From Blastocatellia bacterium (GTDB taxonomy: Bacteria > Acidobacteriota > Blastocatellia > Chloracidobacteriales > JADJPF01), in assembly GCA_025057015.1 (NCBI GenBank), contig JANWYG010000013.1, positions 1-40,992 of the forward strand: a stretch of 40,992 nucleotides of DNA, in the 5' to 3' direction. Position 1 is the first letter of the stretch. The number at the start of each line of letters is the position of its first letter. A model generated the notes under the pieces. It searched no databases and was not told where the DNA came from. It saw nothing but the letters and a program-made list of their open reading frames with translations. The position numbers and the translations under genes were made by a program. Positions 17,099 to 27,178 of the stretch are shown piece after piece.

Positions 17099-18108
17099 GG
17101 TACCTTATTCCAGCACTACTTCTGCTGCTAGGCTGCCGGAGCATGGATCATAACCGAGCTGTGCTCTACAAAACCATTACAATATCGAAAAACAACTATG
17201 TGTATGAGCGTTCCGACAGGCGGTCTAACAGAATAGAGGTATTGAAAGAAGGCGAGTATGTCGCTGTAATAGCCGCTCCGGGCAATAGATGGCTACAGAT
17301 AATCTCACCAAGTGGCCGGATTGGATGGGTAGAAAGCAGAGATTTGCTTTCACGTAGTGACTTTGAGGAGTGGCAAAAGCTGGCTAAAAGCGTCGAAAAG
17401 ATGAGAGTACAATCTCGTGCAGAGACCTACGTCGAGGCGAATCTTAGGCTCAGGCCGGGCCGGGACAGTACGACTCTTATCAAAATACCTGAACTTTCTG
17501 AGGTGGAGATTTATGCTCTTGCGCACACGGTCAGACCTGGTAGCGAAGCAACTCGCCACCAACAAGAACAAAAAAAGCAAACCTCTAAACCACCACCTCC
17601 TAAACCAGGAAAACCTGGCATCATGAAGCCCAAAAAGCCCGAAGGCCCGTCTTATGACACTTGGTACTTAGTAAGGACTTCCAATGGGATGGTTGGATGG
17701 ATCTATTCAGGACTAGCGTATCTAAAAGTTCCAGAGGAACTTGCCCTAGTTTCAGAAGGTAAGACAATAATTGCTTGGTACGCCATCAGCTTCGTCAAAG
17801 CAGAAAACGGGGAGTACAAACCCAACTACCTATCTATAGAGCGCGAGCCAGGTAGCAATCGAGATTTCGATCGTGTAAGGCTGCTTTACTGGAATCCGCG
17901 CAGAAAGCGGCTGGAGCTTGCCTACAGGATACAGAACATACAGGGTGTTCTACCTGTAGAAGTAACGCCTTTAGAACCGGGGCATATAGGCACGGCAACT
18001 TTTCGAATTAGACACATTAAATCACCTGGTACGGTGGTAGTCGACGATTACCAAATAAACGATCTCAAGGTAAGCCTGCTCAAGAGCATCTCTGAACCTT
18101 TTGGTTAG
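17095..18108 (+). CDS. Lipoprotein with two bacterial SH3-type domains
   Basis: The product is 337 aa. The N-terminus ends in a lipobox (LLLLLGC, Cys14), so it should be lipid-anchored on the outer side of the inner membrane or sorted to the outer membrane. The first SH3b-like domain is at about 32-82 (YVYERSDRRSN...IGWVESRDL). The second is at about 105-205, with the NLRLRPG motif and GMVGWIYSGL, split by a Pro/Lys-rich low-complexity insert (KKQTSKPPPPKPGKPGIMKP). The C-terminal 120 residues are unrecognised. SH3b domains often bind peptidoglycan, but the ligand here is unknown. ATG 17095 overlaps the coaX stop (ATGA). Its stop overlaps that of the convergent gene at 18105, so no terminator fits between them. 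Confidence 0.85.
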   Translation: MRYLIPALLLLLGCRSMDHNRAVLYKTITISKNNYVYERSDRRSNRIEVLKEGEYVAVIAAPGNRWLQIISPSGRIGWVESRDLLSRSDFEEWQKLAKSVEKMRVQSRAETYVEANLRLRPGRDSTTLIKIPELSEVEIYALAHTVRPGSEATRHQQEQKKQTSKPPPPKPGKPGIMKPKKPEGPSYDTWYLVRTSNGMVGWIYSGLAYLKVPEELALVSEGKTIIAWYAISFVKAENGEYKPNYLSIEREPGSNRDFDRVRLLYWNPRRKRLELAYRIQNIQGVLPVEVTPLEPGHIGTATFRIRHIKSPGTVVVDDYQINDLKVSLLKSISEPFG

Positions 18109-21044
18109 TCCGAGGGAAGTTCTATTCCTAGATTTTCTATCTTTATACGAAGCCCCCTGCGCGAAAGTCCTAGTTCTTCAGCAGCTTTTGTAAAGTTACC
18201 CTTATTGCGACGAAAAGCTTCTAGGATCAACTCACGCTCTATGGGTTGGATCACGTCACGCAGCTTACGAGGTTCTATATGTTTAAGCTTATGCTCAGGC
18301 TCGAATCGCTCGACGTGACCTTTTGAGGGCACGGGATGTATGCTACTTTGTCGAATTTCAGGAGACAAAGCAGTTGCAGATATTACTTCTCCGTCACAAG
18401 AATAGGTAAACAATCTCTCAACCTCGTTACGCAGTTGACGAACGTTTCCCGGCCAGTGATAGTTCTTCAGAACCTCCAGAGCAGCGTCGGAAAAGACTAT
18501 CCTCTTCTTTCTACCGTACCGAGAACAGAAGTAATCCAGGTAATAGTTAAGTAGCATTGGTATCTCGGACGGTCTTTCTCTAAGTGGGGGAATATGAATA
18601 CGGATAATATTAAGCCTGTGGTAGAGATCTTCGCGAAACCGCTTTTCTGCGACAGCTACAGCCAAGTCAGCATTCGTTGCTGCTATGACGCGCACATCAA
18701 CCTTGAGAGGACGGCCTTCGCCTAGAGGTTGAATCTCACCGGCTTCTAGAAACCGCAGCAGCTTAGGCTGAACTTCCAAACTCAAGTCACCTATTTCGTC
18801 GAGAAAGAGTGTGCCTCCCTTGGCTGTACGTATCACACCCAGATAATCGCTTGTAGCGCCCGTGAAGGAGCCTCTTCTATGGCCGAAAAGTTGGCTTTCT
18901 ATAAGCTCTCGTGGAGTGGCAGTGCAGTTGAAGGCCACAAAAGGTCCCTCGCGACGAGATGATTCTGCATGTATAGCCCGCGCGACTAGTTCCTTACCGG
19001 TACCTGACTCACCAGTAATGAGCACTGTCACGTCCGAAGTACGTATCTTCCTAATCTGTTCCACCACGCGGTGCATCACAGAGCTGGAGTAGACAAAGCC
19101 TTCTATCAACATACTGCAATCAGACGAGCTCAAAGCCTTTTGTGTAACGCTTGTAACTGCTGCGCTACGAAGATAACAGTTCTCCAGGGTCACTCGGAGG
19201 AACTCGACCAGCAGTTCCAACCTTTCAGACTCGATATCTGTCAATTCTCTGATAGGATCTAGACAAATCTCATAGCTCACCGAGTTAGGCAGTTCCAAGG
19301 TAAAACCAAGGGCTCCGCTCTTTGAATTTAGACTAGCACCACTGCCTCGTGCTAAGACCAGTTCAGACCCTACATCAGACTTCTGAAATATAGTCAAGCT
19401 CCTAAGCTGCAACGTTTCTTGAACTATAGAAGCAAATTCCTGCAGCAGCACCTCAGTAGTGATACAGCCCTGAGTCAGCCGGCGAAGCAGCAGTACATCC
19501 GACGTGCGGTAAGCAGCAGGCACTATTAGACCTAGTTTCGGTCGTGCTTTGAGAGCTCCTTCTAGGCGAGCCAGACGCTCTTTCTCGCCTTTTGCTTCCA
19601 AGTCACGCAGTATTTCCCTAGCTTGAACCAGGTGCGTGTTAGCTCGCTCGGTATCCGTATTAACTAGCAATTCAGCTAGTGTCAAGTGACTACGGGCAAG
19701 CTCGTATCTATCGCCCACGGTGGTGAAAATCGACACTGACGAAGTTACATGCTGCACAGCCGCTGTTAGATCACCCGCTGCAGAACGTAGCAAGCCTGTT
19801 AGGCGTTGTAAAAAGCCAGAAATATATGGCGCCGGCTTACTTGAAAGCCTCTCCTGAGCTTGTTTGAGATACACTTCCGACTGCTCATAATCCTTGCGGG
19901 TGAAGAAGTATTCTGCGAGCGCTAGCTGAGAAAAGGTTATTTCGTTGTGGTCGCCTACAGAAAGCGCTAGTTGTAAAGAGCTATTAAAATTCCTAAGCGC
20001 GGCTGGATTACTAAGTTCGTAGGTGTAGCCCAGCATGCGCTTTGCGTGAGCAAGGGCACTTTTATCATCAAGCAGCTTTATGGCAGATACGAGCAGCCTC
20101 CTTGCTTCGCTCATCTCACCGCAACGAAGCTTCAGTTCTCCGAGTGTCGTCAGAGCTAGCCCTTCACCTAGACCATGCTCGCGACAGATCCTTACTGCTT
20201 CCTGCAGCACCTGCAAAGCGCGATCCCACTTGCCAAATCTAAGCAAACTGTCGCCGAGATTGTTGTAACAGACGGCCATAGCGTCATAATTCGAGAGCTT
20301 CTCGAAATTACTTGCAGCAGCTTCATAGAGCTGCACTATCTGCTCTGCTGCTCCTCTTTCTTCAAAAAATAGAGTATTTGCCAGATCCATCTGCAACGAT
20401 CCAAGTAACCGGTACTCACGGCTACCTTCGACCATCTTCAATGCCCGGCTATAGTGCACCTTCGCTTCGGCAAAGTTGCCTTCATAATGGGCAACCATAC
20501 CTAAACGCAGCAGTATCTGTGCCGTCAGACGAGGATTACCCATCGCCTCGGCCTGTATGAGAGCTTTCTGCAAGTAGTCGCGGGCTATCGAGTACTCATT
20601 GATATTTATGTAAAGTCGAGAAAGTTCAAAGTAGCCTCTCGTAAAACCTTCTGTATTTCCTAGCAAGGTAAAAAGTCTTATAGCTTCGTTTATCTTAGCT
20701 ATAGCCTTTGGATGCTGCCCAAGCCAGCTGCAAGTACTGCCTATGCGCAAAAGCAGCTCGGCCTTCAATCCATCGGGAAGTAGATCGAGATCTTGCTCGT
20801 GCACCAGCAAGACTTCGGCCGCTTCATCATACTTGCTTAGCTCACAAAGGGCGTCATTCAGCAAGCATTTGAGCAAGATCAGAGCTTCAAAATCAGCCAC
20901 ACCCTCCTTCAAAAAGTCACTCACTAGCTTAACAAGCTGATGATAGTCTCCCGATTCGAGTGCGACCTCTGCAGCAGCTACTGCAGCTAGAGAAGTCGCA
21001 TCTCGCGATCTAGAATTATCTATGGCTCTGTACCAGGAGGTCAT
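18105..21044 (-). CDS. Sigma-54-dependent transcriptional activator with N-terminal TPR array and Fis-type HTH
   Basis: The product is 979 aa. Residues 1 to about 500 are TPR-like helical repeats (for example [64 protein letters not shown]). About 510-640 is a degenerate GAF-like region. About 655-895 is an AAA+ domain with Walker A GESGTGKE, the sigma-54 contact motif GSFTGA, Walker [12 protein letters not shown], sensor-I AATNADL, and R-finger/sensor-II HRLNI and [12 protein letters not shown]. The last 50 residues form a Fis-type helix-turn-helix ([20 protein letters not shown]). There is no receiver domain, so input probably comes through the TPR/GAF part. The start overlaps the upstream propeller gene by 4 nt. 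Its target promoters are unknown. GAFTGA-type loops normally mean true sigma-54 activators. Confidence 0.94.
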   Translation of the reverse strand: MTSWYRAIDNSRSRDATSLAAVAAAEVALESGDYHQLVKLVSDFLKEGVADFEALILLKCLLNDALCELSKYDEAAEVLLVHEQDLDLLPDGLKAELLLRIGSTCSWLGQHPKAIAKINEAIRLFTLLGNTEGFTRGYFELSRLYININEYSIARDYLQKALIQAEAMGNPRLTAQILLRLGMVAHYEGNFAEAKVHYSRALKMVEGSREYRLLGSLQMDLANTLFFEERGAAEQIVQLYEAAASNFEKLSNYDAMAVCYNNLGDSLLRFGKWDRALQVLQEAVRICREHGLGEGLALTTLGELKLRCGEMSEARRLLVSAIKLLDDKSALAHAKRMLGYTYELSNPAALRNFNSSLQLALSVGDHNEITFSQLALAEYFFTRKDYEQSEVYLKQAQERLSSKPAPYISGFLQRLTGLLRSAAGDLTAAVQHVTSSVSIFTTVGDRYELARSHLTLAELLVNTDTERANTHLVQAREILRDLEAKGEKERLARLEGALKARPKLGLIVPAAYRTSDVLLLRRLTQGCITTEVLLQEFASIVQETLQLRSLTIFQKSDVGSELVLARGSGASLNSKSGALGFTLELPNSVSYEICLDPIRELTDIESERLELLVEFLRVTLENCYLRSAAVTSVTQKALSSSDCSMLIEGFVYSSSVMHRVVEQIRKIRTSDVTVLITGESGTGKELVARAIHAESSRREGPFVAFNCTATPRELIESQLFGHRRGSFTGATSDYLGVIRTAKGGTLFLDEIGDLSLEVQPKLLRFLEAGEIQPLGEGRPLKVDVRVIAATNADLAVAVAEKRFREDLYHRLNIIRIHIPPLRERPSEIPMLLNYYLDYFCSRYGRKKRIVFSDAALEVLKNYHWPGNVRQLRNEVERLFTYSCDGEVISATALSPEIRQSSIHPVPSKGHVERFEPEHKLKHIEPRKLRDVIQPIERELILEAFRRNKGNFTKAAEELGLSRRGLRIKIENLGIELPSD

Positions 21045-22363
21045 TCGTTTACCTTAAGCAGTTGCACTGTACCTGCATTGTCCTTCATAGCAGTTACAGC
21101 AACCAGTTTCACCCTCTCCTCATAGGTCAGGCTGAGGAGGCCCTCAGGAAGATACGTGACCAAAGTAAGTTGTCCCTGAATTGCGTCCAGGCAGTACAAA
21201 GCACCGCTTCGCAAGCCAATATAGGCTTTGCTGCCGTCATGGCTTACCCCAATCATCAGATCCTCGTTCTCGGAAAAGTTTTGCTTCGCAACTACAGAAC
21301 CGTCACGAGAGTCAACTATGATTACCGAACTCGGTTTAAAACCGAAAGGACGGCTGATACCAAAAGGCCTGCTTATGTAGAAAAATCCTTCTTTAGGATC
21401 AAGGGTCGAGGATCTATAGACGAGTTTACGAGGGCTCTTGAGAGCAGACTGTATAGCTCCATCAGCTAGTTGTTCGATTACAGCCTTTACAACCAGTCCG
21501 CCGCCGTGGTGAATAGAATAGCTATAGATAGTCCCGCTCGAACTTGATACCACATAAAACTGCGTTGCGTTGTAATTAAACTCCACGTTGCTACCAAGGC
21601 CTATCAGTTCACCCATAGGTAGTGCAACTTCGTTCACTCGCTCAGACCACCTGTTTACCACTACGGGCTGAAGATTACCGGCAAAAAGATTCAGCTTGTA
21701 AAGCAGTATGCTGAAAGACTCGTTTGCACGCTGCCATATAACAGCTATCGTCCCAGTAGCAGCGTGGTAGTCTATTCCCATAAGCCGGTTATTCATCGCA
21801 TACTCTTCAAACGGAACTATCTCTACCATGTCGACTATCTGACCGGCAGAATAACCGTTTCGTGCATGCAGCGAGATGGAGTAAAGCGCTTGTTTGTTGC
21901 AGTACAAAGCATACCCATCGCTCAACTCAACCTCGCTTGGAATCAGATCGTCCTCGCTGGCCATAGGTACGGGTATATTCACAAGCGTGCTGTCTACGAA
22001 GCGACCATCAGATCCAGCCCGTAGAATATGTAGCCGCGCATTGACGGGAAAATCAGCAGAAGAGCCAGAAACTACTAACGTGTTGGATCTTTTTTCGATA
22101 GCTACTGCTGTAGGATAAAACTGTACGTCTCGTACGTCTACTATTCGGCCAGTACGTGTATCAAAAGAATAGACCTCATCGCCGACACTGGCATCACTAC
22201 GCAGGTAGCTTGCAATAAAACCATACTTACCGTCGGCAGAAAAGACGACGTTATTGTCTGCTCTAATGTGTCCAGGCAATCTGATTTCCGTGTAAGCTAA
22301 ATCCTGGGCAGCTACCCAAAAAGGCATAAAAAAGACCAAAGCGAGAGATAACAGCCTAGACAT
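21041..22363 (-). CDS. Secreted beta-propeller-like protein of unknown function
   Basis: The product is 440 aa. Residues 1-19 form a signal peptide (SRLLSLALVFFMPFWVAAQ). The rest is a series of beta-rich blades such as VFSADGKYGFIASYLRS, YSFDTRTGRIVDVRDV, VIIVDSRDGSVVAKQNF and IGVSHDGSKAYIGLRSGALYCLD. These resemble YVTN/WD40-like surface propellers, probably six or seven blades. No catalytic residues are recognised. ATG 22363 has a GAGGAA ribosome site. The last 4 nt overlap the start of the sigma-54 activator, so the two are translationally coupled. It is separated from the PLP-enzyme gene by 67 nt and may have its own promoter there. Confidence 0.8.
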   Translation of the reverse strand: MSRLLSLALVFFMPFWVAAQDLAYTEIRLPGHIRADNNVVFSADGKYGFIASYLRSDASVGDEVYSFDTRTGRIVDVRDVQFYPTAVAIEKRSNTLVVSGSSADFPVNARLHILRAGSDGRFVDSTLVNIPVPMASEDDLIPSEVELSDGYALYCNKQALYSISLHARNGYSAGQIVDMVEIVPFEEYAMNNRLMGIDYHAATGTIAVIWQRANESFSILLYKLNLFAGNLQPVVVNRWSERVNEVALPMGELIGLGSNVEFNYNATQFYVVSSSSGTIYSYSIHHGGGLVVKAVIEQLADGAIQSALKSPRKLVYRSSTLDPKEGFFYISRPFGISRPFGFKPSSVIIVDSRDGSVVAKQNFSENEDLMIGVSHDGSKAYIGLRSGALYCLDAIQGQLTLVTYLPEGLLSLTYEERVKLVAVTAMKDNAGTVQLLKVNE

Positions 22364-22430
22364 TTGAACTTCCTCGCAACGCAGATATGCTTAACTATAT
22401 CGCTTTTCCAGCATTTTTCAACTGATAGGA

Positions 22431-23357
22431 CTACCAGAGAGAGTTACTAGCAAGAATTATCTCCGAGTATAGAGCAGCATCAACATTCGCACCGCTTACT
22501 ACCAAGCAGACCCTCTTTCCTACAAACAATTCCGGCTTGGTAAGAACAGCGGCAAGAGATAGTGCACCCGTAGGTTCAGCTTTAAGATTCACCAAAGCAT
22601 ACAACATTCTCACCGATTGTTTGATGGCCTCTTCAGTCACTTCTATGATCCCAGAGACGTTGTTTTTAAGGATAGCGAAGTTACGTTCACCTAGGCTGAC
22701 GGTCTTTGCACCATCAGCTATAGTTTGAGGCTCAGTACTACTCTTTACTATGTACCCTAGTTTCAAGCTAAGAGCGGCATCGTTTGCAGCAGCAGGCTCT
22801 GCCAGACAGAGCTCAGCCTCCGAACCAGATCTACGCAGTCCCAACAAGATACCTGAAGCTAACCCCCCTCCACCTACTGGAACGACAACTACATCGAAAC
22901 CGAAAGCTGCAAGCTCGTCACCGAGCGTAGCATTACCCTCGATTACCCAAGGATCATCGTAAGCACTGGCCAGATACGCTCCAGGGTTTTGCCTGCAAAG
23001 TTCGGCTACGCGTTGCTCGCGACTCGTATTATGAACATCTATTAGGTCCACCTCAGCTGCAAACTCACGTACAGCATCAATCTTGACTCGAGCTGAAGTC
23101 TTCGGCATCACCACCGTGCAAGCCTTACCCACAAGGCTACAAGCATAAGCCAGTGCCTGTCCAAAATTCCCCGACGAAGCAGCTATTATATGGCTTTGCG
23201 AAACGTTGATGACTAGGTTGTAAGCCGCACGAAACTTAAAACTGCCAGTGTACTGGAATGTCTCGCTGGCGATAGTTAAATCTATACCGAGACGCTTCGA
23301 TAACCTGGCAGCGTTGACTATAGTGGTAGGCCTTATAGCTTGCTTGAGAGGTTTCAC
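22431..23357 (-). CDS. PLP-dependent threonine/serine dehydratase-like enzyme
   Basis: Fold-type II PLP enzyme of 308 aa. The PLP lysine is K41 in TGSFKFRAAYN. SSGNFGQALAYA is the substrate-carboxylate loop, VPVGGGGLASGI binds the PLP phosphate, and VVSGANVD near the C-terminus contacts the pyridine ring. The length and lack of a C-terminal ACT domain place it with catabolic threonine ammonia-lyases or serine racemases rather than long biosynthetic IlvA. Which substrate it uses cannot be decided here. The GTG start (23355-23357) shares one base with the upstream stop and has AAGGG upstream. Confidence 0.88.
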   Translation of the reverse strand: MKPLKQAIRPTTIVNAARLSKRLGIDLTIASETFQYTGSFKFRAAYNLVINVSQSHIIAASSGNFGQALAYACSLVGKACTVVMPKTSARVKIDAVREFAAEVDLIDVHNTSREQRVAELCRQNPGAYLASAYDDPWVIEGNATLGDELAAFGFDVVVVPVGGGGLASGILLGLRRSGSEAELCLAEPAAANDAALSLKLGYIVKSSTEPQTIADGAKTVSLGERNFAILKNNVSGIIEVTEEAIKQSVRMLYALVNLKAEPTGALSLAAVLTKPELFVGKRVCLVVSGANVDAALYSEIILASNSLW

Positions 23358-23968
23358 TATCTTGAGCCCTTCGCTTTGAACTTTACCTGCCCTTGCTCTA
23401 TCTCTACGGAAAAGTTTATGCTAGGGCACTGGAACTGCGCTTTTAACTTGTTACTTTGCGCAACAACTATCTTATGAAACTGCTCGAAGGAGAGCTTATC
23501 TGTAGGCTCACCACACTGTCGCTTCGCATCTATTACAGCATTATAAAGAGTTATGATCTTATCTACTTCCATCTGCGGGTCACTACAAGTCACAGAGTAG
23601 CCAGAAAACTGCTTGGGTTGCGGTGGCGGACTAACAACCGTCGGAGCAGCAGCCGCACCTACAGCAGACGGCCTTTCAGCGAAAGTACCAGCCAACTTCT
23701 CGTTCGGATTCACACCTTCTTCAATTGACTGTATATGGCGCCTCCAAAGCTCTTTGAAAGACGTGTAGCGCGAAACCAAGCTATTGTAGCGAAAACGCTG
23801 AGCAAACGTCATCGAGCGATCGTCGGCTAAACGCTTAATTATCGAATCGACTCGACCCTTAGTATCGTAGGGAGGGCGTTTCGAACCACCGTTGAAGAAT
23901 ATGTCAAACTCTATCTTCAACCTTCTTATATCGTCCTCTAGACGGTTTAAGTATTCGTCTATAGTCAC
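23357..23968 (-). CDS. Conserved hypothetical protein resembling the MXAN_5187 C-terminal domain
   Basis: The product is 203 aa. Residues 1-85 are helical and charged (TIDEYLNRLEDDIRRLKIEFDIFF, then the characteristic FAQRFRYNSLVSRYTSFKELWRRHIQ). I recall this pattern from proteins carrying a domain named after myxobacterial MXAN_5187. A Pro/Ala linker follows (about 98-122), then a second helical/beta part ending FSVEIEQGQVKFKAKG. There is no signal peptide. Function unknown. The GTG start at 23968 has GAGG 8 nt upstream. The stop overlaps the PLP enzyme by 1 nt, and xerC lies 54 nt upstream in the same direction. Confidence 0.75.
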   Translation of the reverse strand: MTIDEYLNRLEDDIRRLKIEFDIFFNGGSKRPPYDTKGRVDSIIKRLADDRSMTFAQRFRYNSLVSRYTSFKELWRRHIQSIEEGVNPNEKLAGTFAERPSAVGAAAAPTVVSPPPQPKQFSGYSVTCSDPQMEVDKIITLYNAVIDAKRQCGEPTDKLSFEQFHKIVVAQSNKLKAQFQCPSINFSVEIEQGQVKFKAKGSR

Positions 23969-24022
23969 AGCAGGCTACCTCGCATCTGTTTTTAACTCCC
24001 AAGACATGGTACCTTTCTTAAC

Positions 24023-24943
24023 CTATGCCTTCGGATGAGTCTCATCGTAGACTTTTATTATACGTTCCATAGAAACATGAGTGTACTGCTGCGTAGTAGA
24101 TAACCGAGCATGACCTAGAAGTTCTTGAATAGCACGCAGATCTGCACCTGCATCAAGCAAGTGCGTAGCAAAAGAATGCCTCAGCGAATGTGGGCTAATA
24201 TGATGCATATCTGCACACTGCTTGACGTACTTATCTATCATCCGCCCGATAGAACGAGCGGTAATACGAGTTCCCTGGTAGTTAAGAAAAACAGCTAGCG
24301 TTTCCCGCTTATCTAGAGGTGCTTTTGCAAGCAACTTCTCACGCACAGCTAGATACATTTCAAGCGCCTTCAGAGCATGCACTCCAAAAGGCACAATACG
24401 CTCCTTTTGTCCCTTGCCCCTAACCCGCACAGTCTTGTTCTTAAGATCAATATCACCTAGATCTAGACCCACAAGTTCAGATACACGCAGCCCTGCACCA
24501 TAGAGAAGCTCGTTGATAGCGCGATCGCGTCTGCCTAGCACAGTCTCCAAATCAGGCATCTCCATAAAGCACATAACTTCTTCCACCGTCAGGTGGTTAG
24601 GCCGTCTCCTTTCCAACCGCGGAGAAGACACATTCTTCGCATGATTCACTTCAACTATACCTTCCCGACAAAGATAAGCAAAGAAAGTACGAAGTGAAGC
24701 CAGCTTACGTGCTACAGACGCCTTTTTCTTATGTTGAGCATGTAAGCCAGCTACATACTCCCTGATAGAAATATGGTCTATCTGCTTGATATCTATAATC
24801 CTGTTCTCTGAACCTCTTCCTTCCTTGAGACAGAAGAAATTGTGAAACTGCTCAAGGTCTATTCTGTAGTTTCGCAGCGTATGCTCAGAAACATTTTTTT
24901 CGTACTTCAGATAGTCAAGAAATTTCTCTATCAAATCTTGCAT
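24023..24943 (-). CDS. xerC: Tyrosine recombinase XerC/XerD
   Basis: Site-specific recombinase that normally resolves chromosome dimers at dif. The product is 306 aa, the usual XerC/D length. An N-terminal SAM-like DNA-binding domain spans about 1-95. The catalytic domain carries R153 ([12 protein letters not shown]), K177 (VRGKGQKER), H252 and R255 ([13 protein letters not shown]), H278 (LLGHARLST) and the nucleophile Y287 (QQYTHVSM). All essential residues are present. The neighbour trmFO, two genes upstream, recalls the trmFO-xerC order seen in several phyla, which favours the housekeeping XerC role over a phage integrase. ATG 24943 has AAAGGA upstream and lies 2 nt after the VWA stop. Confidence 0.93.
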   Translation of the reverse strand: MQDLIEKFLDYLKYEKNVSEHTLRNYRIDLEQFHNFFCLKEGRGSENRIIDIKQIDHISIREYVAGLHAQHKKKASVARKLASLRTFFAYLCREGIVEVNHAKNVSSPRLERRRPNHLTVEEVMCFMEMPDLETVLGRRDRAINELLYGAGLRVSELVGLDLGDIDLKNKTVRVRGKGQKERIVPFGVHALKALEMYLAVREKLLAKAPLDKRETLAVFLNYQGTRITARSIGRMIDKYVKQCADMHHISPHSLRHSFATHLLDAGADLRAIQELLGHARLSTTQQYTHVSMERIIKVYDETHPKA

Positions 24944-24945
24944 AC

Positions 24946-25842
24946 CTAGTCCTTTGGTGCATAGTAGCCAGCTCTCGATCTGACCTTTAGCGTAGGGTCT
25001 TTGACCTGAACTTCGATACGGCGATAGCTGCCATCATTTCGCTCGCTGTTTGAATAAAAGCTAATCAGATACTGTGCCCTCAAAACCTGCGATAACTGCT
25101 CAAAGACTTCCTCTAGAACATAACTATCCGAAGGAAAAAACACCTGTCCACCAGTACGCTCACAAAGCTGCTTCAACAAATTCTCTCCAGCCACCACGGT
25201 AGGTTCTTCCGGCAACCTGTTGACAGTATATATGCCATAGATTACGGCTTCGGCTCTCTCAGTCATTCTGAGCGCAGCGTCTAAAGTCGTCTTGCTGACA
25301 GTATTGATTCCGTCGGACAAGATGACCATAACGCGACGTCCCGAAGTACTGCGTGACAACCTCTGAGCAGCCAAGTATATCGCGTCATAGAGCGCAGTTC
25401 CTCCTCCAGACTTCAGTCTCTTCAGCGCAGAAATCAGCGCCTTCTTATCAGAAGTAAAATCCTGTTCGAGCGTCACGTCATGATTGAAGCTAAATAAAGC
25501 AGCAGTATCTGTAGGCCTTAAGACCGACTTGAAAAACTTCTCAGCCGCCTCTTTCTGAAACTTTAGTCGCGGCTTTACGCTCAGACTGAGATCTATCAAT
25601 ACAGCCATCCTGAGCGGCACAGTATCGCTATGCCCAAAGAGATTTATCTCTTGTCGGACACCATCTTCTAGAATCTCAAAATCATCTCTAGTAAGGCCTT
25701 TTACGAGATTGCCCCTTTGATCGACAACGGAAACCAGAACATTGACAAGCTGTGTTCTTACACGAAGAATCCTCTCCTCGACCTCATCCTGCGCTATTAC
25801 AGACACCGAAACAAGTAACAAAACCAACGCTAAACGAATCAT
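24946..25842 (-). CDS. Secreted VWFA-domain protein, acidobacterial type
   Basis: The product is 298 aa. Residues 1-17 are a signal peptide ([17 protein letters not shown]). About 26-75 is the N-terminal beta region ([29 protein letters not shown]). About 78-250 is a von Willebrand A domain with MIDAS motif [17 protein letters not shown] and LSDGINT. This domain order matches the VWFA-related family described from Acidobacteria (TIGR03436). The start at 25842 is chosen over an upstream ATG at 25872 because it gives a clean signal peptide and an ATGA overlap with the trmFO stop. Role unknown; VWA domains bind metal and protein ligands. Its place between trmFO and xerC is unusual. Confidence 0.88.
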   Translation of the reverse strand: MIRLALVLLLVSVSVIAQDEVEERILRVRTQLVNVLVSVVDQRGNLVKGLTRDDFEILEDGVRQEINLFGHSDTVPLRMAVLIDLSLSVKPRLKFQKEAAEKFFKSVLRPTDTAALFSFNHDVTLEQDFTSDKKALISALKRLKSGGGTALYDAIYLAAQRLSRSTSGRRVMVILSDGINTVSKTTLDAALRMTERAEAVIYGIYTVNRLPEEPTVVAGENLLKQLCERTGGQVFFPSDSYVLEEVFEQLSQVLRAQYLISFYSNSERNDGSYRRIEVQVKDPTLKVRSRAGYYAPKD

Positions 25843-27176
25843 TGAGCAGCTATACCAATCTCCTTTAGCCATCTATCGAATGCTACTAACGCTACTTCTA
25901 TCTGAAGCTGCTTGCGCTGCGACTTATTCTTCACCCTACTGCGGATCTCCTCAGGCAGAGGAGGCAACAGCGAGAAGGTAATGTTGGCGGGCTGATAAGG
26001 CACGACCTCACAATTAGCCACGTAATTTACAAGACTACCTATCGCCGTTTCCCTTGGTACAACCGGAGGCTCTATTCCTTTGATCGTAAGTGCAGCATTG
26101 ATACCAGCAACAAAACCAGTAGCTATCGACTCGACGTATCCTTCAACCCCAGAGATCTGACCTGCAAAATAAACGTTTTGACGAGTTTTCATCTGAAGGA
26201 AAGAATTCAAAATTCTAGGCGCGTCTATATAAGTGTTACGGTGTATCTGTCCGAACTTGATAAACTCGGCGTTTTGCAGCCCAGGAATCATTCTAAAGAC
26301 GCGTTTTTGCTCACCAAACTTCATATGATTTTGGAAACCGACCAAGTTGTAGCTATCTGCCATAAGGTTTTCTTGACGCAGCTGAACAACCGCATATGGC
26401 ACAGTCCCAGTCCTCGGATTTACTAACCCTACGGGCTTCATCGGCCCGTAACGGAGAGTTTCTCGACCTCGACGAGCCATCTCTTCTATAGGCAAGCAAG
26501 CTTCAAAAAAAGGAGTCTTTTCAAAATCTTTGAGCGGGACAGTTTCAGCTTCGATCAGCGCGTCATAAAACGCGTCATACTCTTCCTTCGAAAGCGGACA
26601 ATTTAGGTAATCTGCTCCACCTTTGTCATAACGCGCGGCGCGAAAAGCTATCGACATATCCACCGTGTCAGCATCCACTACAGGGCTGATAGCGTCATAA
26701 AAGTACAAATGCCCAGCACCAGTAATCCTAGCTATAACTTCAGAAAGCTTCTCTGAAGTAAGTGGCCCTGTAGCCAAGATAGTCGGTACATCTTCGGGAA
26801 TTTCAGTAAGCTCTTGTCTGACAATCTTTATCTTTGGATGTGACAAAAGTGCCTCGGTTACTTTCATAGAAAACAGCTCGCGATCGACCGCAAGAGCAGC
26901 ACCAGCTGGCACCCTTGTTTCTGCAGCTATACGTAGAAGCAAAGACCCTGCACGCCTAAGCTCCTCTTTGAGCAAGTAAGGTGCCGTGTTTGGCTCATCC
27001 GACTTGAGTGAATTGCTGCAAACTATTTCAGCAAGCCTATCAGTAGTGTGCACAGGAGTTCGCACTACAGGACGCATCTCATACAGTAAGACCGACAAGC
27101 CTAGTCTTGCAGCTTGCCAAGCAGCCTCGCTACCGGCAAGCCCACCGCCTACAACAACCAGATCATATCGTTTCAT
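25839..27176 (-). CDS. trmFO: Methylenetetrahydrofolate-tRNA (uracil-54-C5) methyltransferase, FAD-dependent
   Basis: Makes ribothymidine at position 54 of tRNAs using methylene-THF and FADH2. The N-terminal FAD-binding motif is VVGGGLAGSEAAWQAA. Family-typical stretches are RTPVHTTDRLAEIVCSNSLKSD, ILATGPLTSEKL, DAISPVVDADTVD, YLNCPLSKEEYDAFYDALIEAE and FAGQISGVEGYVESIATG. The length of 445 aa is normal. It is the first gene of a minus-strand unit that continues into the VWA gene (4-nt overlap) and xerC. There is no Shine-Dalgarno sequence. Instead, a perfect 12-nt palindrome sits directly upstream of the ATG. Confidence 0.97.
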   Translation of the reverse strand: MKRYDLVVVGGGLAGSEAAWQAARLGLSVLLYEMRPVVRTPVHTTDRLAEIVCSNSLKSDEPNTAPYLLKEELRRAGSLLLRIAAETRVPAGAALAVDRELFSMKVTEALLSHPKIKIVRQELTEIPEDVPTILATGPLTSEKLSEVIARITGAGHLYFYDAISPVVDADTVDMSIAFRAARYDKGGADYLNCPLSKEEYDAFYDALIEAETVPLKDFEKTPFFEACLPIEEMARRGRETLRYGPMKPVGLVNPRTGTVPYAVVQLRQENLMADSYNLVGFQNHMKFGEQKRVFRMIPGLQNAEFIKFGQIHRNTYIDAPRILNSFLQMKTRQNVYFAGQISGVEGYVESIATGFVAGINAALTIKGIEPPVVPRETAIGSLVNYVANCEVVPYQPANITFSLLPPLPEEIRSRVKNKSQRKQLQIEVALVAFDRWLKEIGIAAQ

Positions 27177-27178
27177 AA

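Noticed and set aside
24023-24943. xerC-like gene as a phage or integron integrase marking a mobile island
   Set aside because: Its length and motifs fit XerC/D, trmFO is close by, and there are no phage genes, att-like repeats or composition change around it.
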